From: Actinomycetes bacterium | GTDB taxonomy: Bacteria; Actinomycetota; Acidimicrobiia; Acidimicrobiales; Bog-793 | Assembly (NCBI GenBank): GCA_021821585.1 | Contig: JAKACF010000102.1 | Location: 1 to 9,450, forward strand | Length of the DNA: 9,450 nt | Direction of reading: 5' to 3' | Shown: positions 5,591 to 9,450 of the stretch, piece by piece | Numbering within the stretch: position 1 is the stretch's first letter | How the letters are laid out: the number at the start of each line of letters is the position of its first letter | The notes under the pieces: generated by a model | Seen by the model: only the letters and a program-made list of their open reading frames with translations | Told to the model about the DNA's origin: nothing | The model's database searches: none | Position numbers and translations under genes: made by a program

Positions 5591-5851
5591 ATGGTCAACG
5601 CGATCGTCCTCATCAAGGCGGACCCCGAACGGGTGGCCTCGCTCGGACGGGCCCTCGCCGACGTCGATGGCGTCGACGTCGCCTACTCGGTCGCCGGCGA
5701 CGAGGACCTCGTGGCGATGGTGCGGGCGGTCGACCACGAGAAGCTCGCCGAGCTCGTCACCGGCAAGATCGCCACCTTGAAGGGCATCACCCGGACGAGG
5801 ACGCTCATCGCCTTCCGCGCCTACCCGAGCGAGGACCTCGCCAACATCTGA
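5591..5851 (+). CDS. Stand-alone Lrp/AsnC ligand-binding (RAM) domain protein
   Basis: An 86-residue protein consisting only of the Lrp/AsnC C-terminal effector domain; the DNA-binding helix-turn-helix found in full Lrp proteins (about 150 residues) is absent. The fold pattern is an N-terminal strand (AIVLIKA, 4-10), a helix (VASLGRALADVDGV), a second strand, the conserved GDEDLVAMVRA turn and strand (36-46), a helix (HEKLAELVTGKIATLKG) and a last strand with GITRTRTLIAF (65-75). The G-x-D and GxxxTxT elements are the family's effector-pocket signatures. Stand-alone RAM proteins assemble into dimers or larger rings and bind amino acids or other small ligands; the ligand here is unknown. Its own leaderless promoter-like element precedes it. 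It ends 2 bp before the stop of the opposite-strand membrane-protein gene. Confidence 0.9.
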   Translation: MVNAIVLIKADPERVASLGRALADVDGVDVAYSVAGDEDLVAMVRAVDHEKLAELVTGKIATLKGITRTRTLIAFRAYPSEDLANI

Positions 5852-5853
5852 GG

Positions 5854-7452
5854 TCAGCGACTCCCCGGGTTCGCCGGGACGACGAGCTGCTTGTTCCAGA
5901 CGAGCACCTCGTAGCCGTAGACGTTGTAGGAGCGGGCCGGCGGGCCGAAGGTGTCGACGGCGTTCTGCTGGTCGACGCCTCCCCAGGGCGCCCCCGGCTC
6001 GTAGACGAGGAAGTCGCCGGTCCCTCCCCGGTACCACGTGCCAGAGGAGTTCCGGTCGTACTGGCGGATCTCGTGGCCGAAGGGCACGACGACCGGCCGG
6101 ACCTCGACCTTGCCGCCCGACTCGACGGTGACGATCGAGGACGACCAGTAGGCGCCCACCCCCTGCAGGAGGTGGTGCGACTCGAGGAAGCCGACGAGGT
6201 CGGAGGCGCTCGTGACCGGAGCCGGCTGGGCGATGTCGAAGGCGAGGCCGGCCGCGAAGCAGCCGGCGACGGCGAGCCCGGCGGCCGCCAGCGCCCCGCC
6301 GAGGAGGCGGGACGAGACGACCGAGGCGACACGCCCGACCATCCTCCCGGTCAGGATGGTGCCGAAGATGATGCCGGAGGTGAGGTAGCGGGCGTACTGG
6401 GGGTCCGGGACCGTGGCCAGCATGACGAAGACGGCCCCCGAGGCGAGCGTGGCGAACAGGAGCAGGTCGTCGAGCCGGAAGGCCTGCTCGCTCGAGGGGC
6501 CGACGACGGTGAGCCGGCCGCGCAGCGACCCCCAGACGACAGCCAGCAGCGACCCGACGACCGCCACGGCGACGAGGGCGATCGCCACGAGGTGGACGTA
6601 GCTGAGGGCGGTCGGCTCGCCCCCGAGCCCGTAGTAGCTGCTGCCGACCCCGAGCATCTGGACCGCCTCGTGCAGGCCGTGGCGGACGTCGAGCAGCATC
6701 TGGTGCGGAGACGAGATCGGGTTGGCCGACGCGATCTTGAAGGCCCCGAGGGCGCGAAGCGTCACCCGGCCGGCCTCGGCGAGCACGCCCGAGACGACGG
6801 CCGCGCTGACGAGGGGGACGCCTCGGCGCCAGTCACGGGTTCTGAGCGAGGCGGTCACCCCGGCGAGGGCGGCCGGGACGACGCCGAAGGCGAGGATCAG
6901 CAGGTCGCTCAGCATGCCGGCGGCGAAGAAGACGACGGCGACGACCCATCCCCACCCGAAGCGGCCCCGCCGCAGCCCGAGGAAGGCGACGAGCGCCCAC
7001 AGGGCCGTCCCGACGTGCAGCGGGCCCCGCAGCAGGAACTGGGCGAGGGCCTGCGAGGGTAGGGCGAGGATGGCGATGACGGTCCCGCCGGCCGCCACGG
7101 CGGCGGCGCCACGGCGCTCCTCGACCGCCATCGCCACCCCGACGACGATGGCGACGGCCGCGATGGCGGCCGGGACGGCGTGCAGGAGCGCCGCCTTGAC
7201 GCCGACGAAGGCGGCGGCGACGGCGTACCAGAGCACGTCCACCAGCCAGAACGAGTCGAGCGAGATGTTCCAGTGGCGCAGCAGGAGGTTGCCGCCGAGC
7301 AGCGCCTTCCCCTCGAGCACCACCGTCGCGCCGTCGGAGTTGGGGACGAAGGCGTGGACGGAGGCGGCCTCGAGCAGGAAGTACAGCCCGACGGCGAGGG
7401 CGACGCCCCCGAGCGTGAGCGCGAGGCGCCTCGGCGCAGCCGGTCTCAGCAT
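5854..7452 (-). CDS. Polytopic membrane protein, GT-C glycosyltransferase-like
   Basis: A 532-residue protein if started at ATG 7452. An in-frame GTG at 7470 would add six residues, but a TATCGT -10-like element lies between the two, so the ATG is preferred. Residues 11-28 form the first membrane helix, followed by an outside loop with NSDGATVVLEGKALLGGN (38-55), where an acidic residue is expected in GT-C enzymes. Several further hydrophobic segments, roughly ten in total, run to GGALAAAGLAVAGCFAAGL. The last 126 residues are soluble and extracytoplasmic. They contain DLVGFLESHHLLQGVGAYWSS followed by an ESGGKVEVRPV strand, which resembles the C-terminal domain of many ArnT/PMT-type proteins. 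A polyprenyl-phosphate-sugar transferase role for cell envelope glycans is plausible but unproven, and no catalytic residue can be assigned securely. It appears to be transcribed alone. Confidence 0.85.
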   Translation of the reverse strand: MLRPAAPRRLALTLGGVALAVGLYFLLEAASVHAFVPNSDGATVVLEGKALLGGNLLLRHWNISLDSFWLVDVLWYAVAAAFVGVKAALLHAVPAAIAAVAIVVGVAMAVEERRGAAAVAAGGTVIAILALPSQALAQFLLRGPLHVGTALWALVAFLGLRRGRFGWGWVVAVVFFAAGMLSDLLILAFGVVPAALAGVTASLRTRDWRRGVPLVSAAVVSGVLAEAGRVTLRALGAFKIASANPISSPHQMLLDVRHGLHEAVQMLGVGSSYYGLGGEPTALSYVHLVAIALVAVAVVGSLLAVVWGSLRGRLTVVGPSSEQAFRLDDLLLFATLASGAVFVMLATVPDPQYARYLTSGIIFGTILTGRMVGRVASVVSSRLLGGALAAAGLAVAGCFAAGLAFDIAQPAPVTSASDLVGFLESHHLLQGVGAYWSSSIVTVESGGKVEVRPVVVPFGHEIRQYDRNSSGTWYRGGTGDFLVYEPGAPWGGVDQQNAVDTFGPPARSYNVYGYEVLVWNKQLVVPANPGSR

Positions 7453-7459
7453 CGCTAGG

Positions 7460-7465
7460 ACGATA
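7460..7465 (-). promoter_or_regulatory. Putative -10 element (TATCGT) for the membrane-protein gene
   Basis: On the minus strand TATCGT is followed by 7 nt (CCTAGCG) and ATG 7452, the same spacing as the RAM gene. It lies downstream of the longer GTG start at 7470 and so argues for the shorter protein. There is no Shine-Dalgarno sequence before either start. Confidence 0.45.
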
Positions 7466-7469
7466 CTCA

Positions 7470-7485
7470 CCGCCGCCGGCGGCGG
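7470..7485. repeat. 16-nt perfect GC palindrome between the GNAT and membrane-protein genes
   Basis: CCGCCGCC and GGCGGCGG form a perfect palindrome 44 nt past the GNAT stop and just before the membrane-protein promoter. Its inner 14 nt are identical to the inner 14 nt of the palindrome at 2630-2645. It may terminate the msrA-GNAT transcript, but there is no T tract. The rest of the gap (7486-7528) shows nothing recognisable. Confidence 0.3.
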
Positions 7486-7528
7486 GAGCCACGGCGGGCC
7501 GCTCGTCTCGCCAGCCTTCTTGCGCCTC

Positions 7529-8131
7529 TCAGAGCTCGAGCCGCATCACCGGCCTCGTCGGCCGGGTCGCCCCCACCTCGACGAAGCCTGCGGCGGCGAA
7601 CAGCGACCGTGTGCCCGTGTAGAGCGAGGAGGCCGCCGCCCGGCCGGCGCGCAGCCCGGCCACGTCGATGGGATGGCCCTCGACCGCGGTGGCACCGTGG
7701 TCGCGGGCGAAGCAGACGGCCGCCTCGAGCAGCGCCGAGGCCACCCCCATGCGACGGTGGCGGGGGCGGACGGCGAAGCAGGCCACCCACCAGGTCGAGG
7801 CCGGGTCGCCACCGAGGACCCGGGCGAGGGCCCGGTTCCCGGTGACCCCGGGGAGGCTCGCCCGCGGCCCGACCCTCGTCCATCCGGCCGGCTCGCCGTC
7901 GGCGTAGGCGATGAGGCCTGGGGCGACGGTGGCCCGCTCGACCTCGGAGCAGAGCGCGCCCCGGCGGTCCGCCGGGTCCGGCGGCTCGAGCTCACGGGGC
8001 CGTACGAACAGCTGGCACCAGCACCACCCGGGATCCGCCCCCCGCCGGCCGAAGACGGCCGCGAGGTCGTCGAAGCGGTCGGCGGTGGCCGGAGAGACGG
8101 TGATGCTCACGTCCGGGCGCCGGTCGGACAT
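7529..8131 (-). CDS. GNAT-family N-acetyltransferase
   Basis: A 200-residue protein from ATG 8131. The acetyl-CoA pyrophosphate loop is in ACFAVRPRHRRMGVASALLEAA (117-138), the classic strand-loop-helix motif A with R-x-x-G-x-A. The later GAT fold is seen in ATAVEGHPID (147-156) and SLFAAAGFVEVG (177-188). An early PGWCWCQLF segment (35-42) with two close cysteines is shared by a subgroup of uncharacterised actinobacterial GNATs, as I recall. The acceptor could be a small amine, an antibiotic or a protein; nothing in the sequence decides. It is cytosolic. It lies 27 nt downstream of msrA on the same strand, with its ribosome binding site inside a small hairpin, so it is probably co-transcribed and translationally coupled to msrA. 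Confidence 0.9.
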   Translation of the reverse strand: MSDRRPDVSITVSPATADRFDDLAAVFGRRGADPGWCWCQLFVRPRELEPPDPADRRGALCSEVERATVAPGLIAYADGEPAGWTRVGPRASLPGVTGNRALARVLGGDPASTWWVACFAVRPRHRRMGVASALLEAAVCFARDHGATAVEGHPIDVAGLRAGRAAASSLYTGTRSLFAAAGFVEVGATRPTRPVMRLEL

Positions 8132-8133
8132 CT

Positions 8134-8146
8134 CGCCTCGGAGGCG
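8134..8146 (-). promoter_or_regulatory. Hairpin overlapping the GNAT ribosome binding site
   Basis: On the minus strand CGCCTC, a C, and GAGGCG form a perfect inverted repeat (5-bp stem, 3-nt CCG loop) that ends two bases before ATG 8131. Its 3' arm is the GNAT Shine-Dalgarno-like GAGGCG. A ribosome finishing msrA at 8159 would reach into it and could open it. Confidence 0.4.
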
Positions 8147-8158
8147 CCGGTCTGCCCG

Positions 8159-8824
8159 CTAGGAGTCGCCGCCGGCCGGGAGGATCCCGGTCGGGCAGGA
8201 GACGCCCGTCCCCCCGAGGCCGCAGTAGCCGGCCGGGTTCTTCGCCAGGTACTGCTGGTGGTAGTCCTCGGCGTAGTAGAAGGGGCCGGCCTTCTCGATC
8301 TCGGTGACGACCCGGCCGTACCCGGCGGCCGACAGCGCCTCCTGGTAACGCTCCCTGGCCGCCTCGGCCGCCGCCAGCTGGGCGTCGCTCCCGCACAGGA
8401 CGACCGAGCGGTACTGGGTGCCGACGTCGTTGCCCTGGCGCATGAGCTGGGTCGGGTCGTGGGACTCGAAGAAGACCCCGAGCAGGTCCTCGTAGCTCAC
8501 CTCCGCCGGGTCGAAGACGACGAGGACGACCTCGGCGTGCCCGGTCTTCTGGGTGCAGACCTCCTCGTAGGTAGGGTTCCTCGTGTAGCCGCCGGCGTAG
8601 CCGGAGGCGGTCGAGTAGACGCCATCGGTCTGCCAGAAGCGGCGCTCGGCGCCCCAGAAGCAGCCGAGGCCGAACAGCGCCGTCTCCATGCCCTCGGGGA
8701 AGGGAGGGCGGAGCGGCGTCCCGAGGACGAAGTGGGCCCCGGGCACCTCCATCTCCTGGTCCCGGCCGGGGAGCGCCTCGGCCGGCGTGACCATCTCCTG
8801 CTTCGATGAACTGAACAGACCCAT
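8159..8824 (-). CDS. msrA: Peptide-methionine (S)-S-oxide reductase MsrA
   Basis: A 221-residue protein of the long MsrA type, with the N-terminal extension (TPAEALPGR, 13-21) seen also in E. coli MsrA. The catalytic motif is GCFWGAE (54-60) with nucleophile C55. GYAGGYTRNPTYEEVC (75-90), TGHAEVV (94-100) and GNDVGTQYRS (131-140) are all conserved. The resolving region is NPAGYCGLGGTGVSCP (196-211) with C201 and C210 as recycling cysteines. The second sits one residue later than in the E. coli GVCLP tail, as is usual in actinobacteria. The enzyme reduces the S epimer of methionine sulfoxide in proteins and free methionine, and is recycled by thioredoxin. It is cytosolic and part of oxidative-stress repair. 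The start is ATG 8824, preceded by GAGGAGG. It is the first gene of a two-gene unit with the GNAT gene. No MsrB is present in the window. Confidence 0.97.
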   Translation of the reverse strand: MGLFSSSKQEMVTPAEALPGRDQEMEVPGAHFVLGTPLRPPFPEGMETALFGLGCFWGAERRFWQTDGVYSTASGYAGGYTRNPTYEEVCTQKTGHAEVVLVVFDPAEVSYEDLLGVFFESHDPTQLMRQGNDVGTQYRSVVLCGSDAQLAAAEAARERYQEALSAAGYGRVVTEIEKAGPFYYAEDYHQQYLAKNPAGYCGLGGTGVSCPTGILPAGGDS

Positions 8825-8828
8825 CTCG

Positions 8829-8835
8829 CCTCCTC
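8829..8835 (-). promoter_or_regulatory. Ribosome binding site of msrA
   Basis: GAGGAGG on the minus strand lies 4 nt before ATG 8824. The 11 nt ending in the start codon, GAGGCGAGATG, are identical before msrA and before the GNAT gene. No clear TANNNT -10 is found in the 58-nt gap upstream of msrA. Confidence 0.6.
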
Positions 8836-8875
8836 GTCTCTCAGGTACCCAAACGCATCCCGGTCCCGCGACCTT

Positions 8876-8892
8876 CCGCCGCCTAGCGGCGG
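8876..8892 (-). terminator. Hairpin with the RDD gene's stop codon as its loop
   Basis: CCGCCGC and GCGGCGG are perfect 7-nt inverted arms separated by exactly three bases. Those three bases are the TAG stop (8885-8883) of the RDD-family gene on the minus strand. There is no T tract after it. It may serve as a U-less terminator separating this gene from msrA, or protect the mRNA end. Confidence 0.4.
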
Positions 8893-9450
8893 CCCGGCGG
8901 GCCTGTCATCACCGCCACCGTCCCGGCGGCCTTGTCGTGGAGCGTCTGGTTCCGGCGGTCCCAGATGGGCCACAGGTAGTTGACCAGCGGAAGCACGGCG
9001 CCCACGGCGACGAGGTACCCGGCGGCTCCGATGACCGAGGCTGTCAGCCCGCGGATGAGCGCCTTGGAGAACCCGATGGTGGCCGATCCCGTCTTCGCGT
9101 CCCGGAGCTGGACCTTCGCTGCCATCATGCCGAGCGTCTGACCGCGCCACCCGATCATCGCCACGACGTAGAGGATCTCGATCACCTCGATGATGACCGC
9201 GGTGGCGAGCACTCCGGTGGCGGCCGTGGCCGGCTTGGCCGAGGTCAGCTTCGAGGCCTCGCCGGTGGCGCCGAGCACGATCCAGGTGAGGACGACGAAC
9301 AGCAAGGCGTCGACGACGAAGCCACCGAACCGGCGCCACCAGCCGGCGAGGACGTAGTCCTCCTGGCCGGTGCCGTATCCGGTCCCCGGGGAACGGCCTG
9401 GGGCGTCCCATCCCGTCCCCGGGTAGGAGGGCGGGGTGTAGGGCGGAGGC
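8883..9450 (-). CDS. RDD-family membrane protein, 5'-truncated by window edge
   Basis: The frame stays open from the window's right edge to TAG at 8885-8883, giving 188 visible residues. The N-terminal 35 residues are a Pro/Gly/Tyr-rich cytoplasmic tail (PPPYTPPSYPGTG and similar). The RDD signature follows as YVLAGWWRRFGGFVVDALLF, with the key Arg and Asp at the start of the first membrane helix. A second helix (VLATAVIIEVIEILYVVAMI) precedes GQTLGMMAAKVQLRDAKTG, matching the TLGKxxxGLxV loop of the family. The last membrane region is ASVIGAAGYLVAVGAVLPLVNYLW, and the tail DKAAGTVAV is also typical. An internal TTG at 9305 would remove the RDD motif and is not the start. The function is unknown; RDD proteins have been linked to ion transport and envelope roles. 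The true start lies outside the window. Confidence 0.88.
   Translation of the reverse strand, partial: PPPYTPPSYPGTGWDAPGRSPGTGYGTGQEDYVLAGWWRRFGGFVVDALLFVVLTWIVLGATGEASKLTSAKPATAATGVLATAVIIEVIEILYVVAMIGWRGQTLGMMAAKVQLRDAKTGSATIGFSKALIRGLTASVIGAAGYLVAVGAVLPLVNYLWPIWDRRNQTLHDKAAGTVAVMTGPPGRR

Noticed and set aside
6073..8809. Long plus-strand frames (329 and 695 codons) across the membrane-protein, GNAT and msrA genes.
   Set aside because: They are complements of clear minus-strand genes and show repetitive Asp/Gly/Arg/Pro composition.
8825..8882. A -10 promoter element for msrA around TACCTG in the gap upstream.
   Set aside because: It does not fit TANNNT, no -35 is visible, and nothing else supports it. 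The promoter of msrA is left unassigned.
8883..9305. TTG 9305 as the start of a complete RDD-family gene.
   Set aside because: The upstream in-frame sequence encodes the RDD signature and a Pro-rich tail typical of the family, so the gene continues past the window edge.

Overview
The window is very GC-rich, gene-dense chromosomal DNA with strong G/C third-position bias. It most likely comes from an actinobacterium. Support for this is a mycothiol-dependent maleylpyruvate isomerase-family protein, a P450 paired with a mycobacterial-type 3Fe-4S-like ferredoxin, an MsrA with the actinobacterial-looking GGTGVSCP tail, and what look like leaderless promoters (TANNNT followed by 6-7 nt and the start codon). 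An Acidimicrobiia-like source is my guess and is not proven. I see no mobile element, CRISPR array, tRNA or rRNA.

Left part (1-2923, + strand): the C-terminal two thirds of the ABC-F translation factor EttA, then a class I SAM-dependent methyltransferase with its own ribosome binding site. Next is a mycothiol-dependent isomerase/DinB-fold protein whose -10 element uses the TAG stop of the methyltransferase. An 82-residue four-cysteine protein follows, with HiPIP-like cysteine spacing.

Centre (2924-5851, + strand): a cytochrome P450 and a small ferredoxin overlapping by four bases form a tight redox pair with no reductase nearby. An XdhC/CoxI-family protein follows; it lacks one conserved cysteine and has an ambiguous start. 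A stand-alone Lrp/AsnC ligand-binding (RAM) domain comes last. The four-cysteine protein, the P450 and the ferredoxin lie together and could form an electron-transfer group, but each unit except the ferredoxin appears to have its own promoter.

Right part (5854-9450, - strand): a polytopic membrane protein resembling GT-C glycosyltransferases, convergent with the RAM gene and only 2 bp from it. Upstream of it are a GNAT acetyltransferase and msrA, probably one operon with msrA first, then a partial RDD-family membrane protein running off the window.

Two regulatory themes recur. One is the TANNNT-N6/7-start arrangement, seen at the isomerase, four-cysteine, RAM and membrane-protein genes, with a near miss at the XdhC gene. 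The other is short GC-only palindromes directly at stop codons with no T tract, consistent with U-less (I-shaped) terminators. Most genes are housekeeping or generic accessory genes. The least ordinary items are the four-cysteine protein, the P450-ferredoxin pair, the degenerate XdhC protein and the gene-end palindromes.
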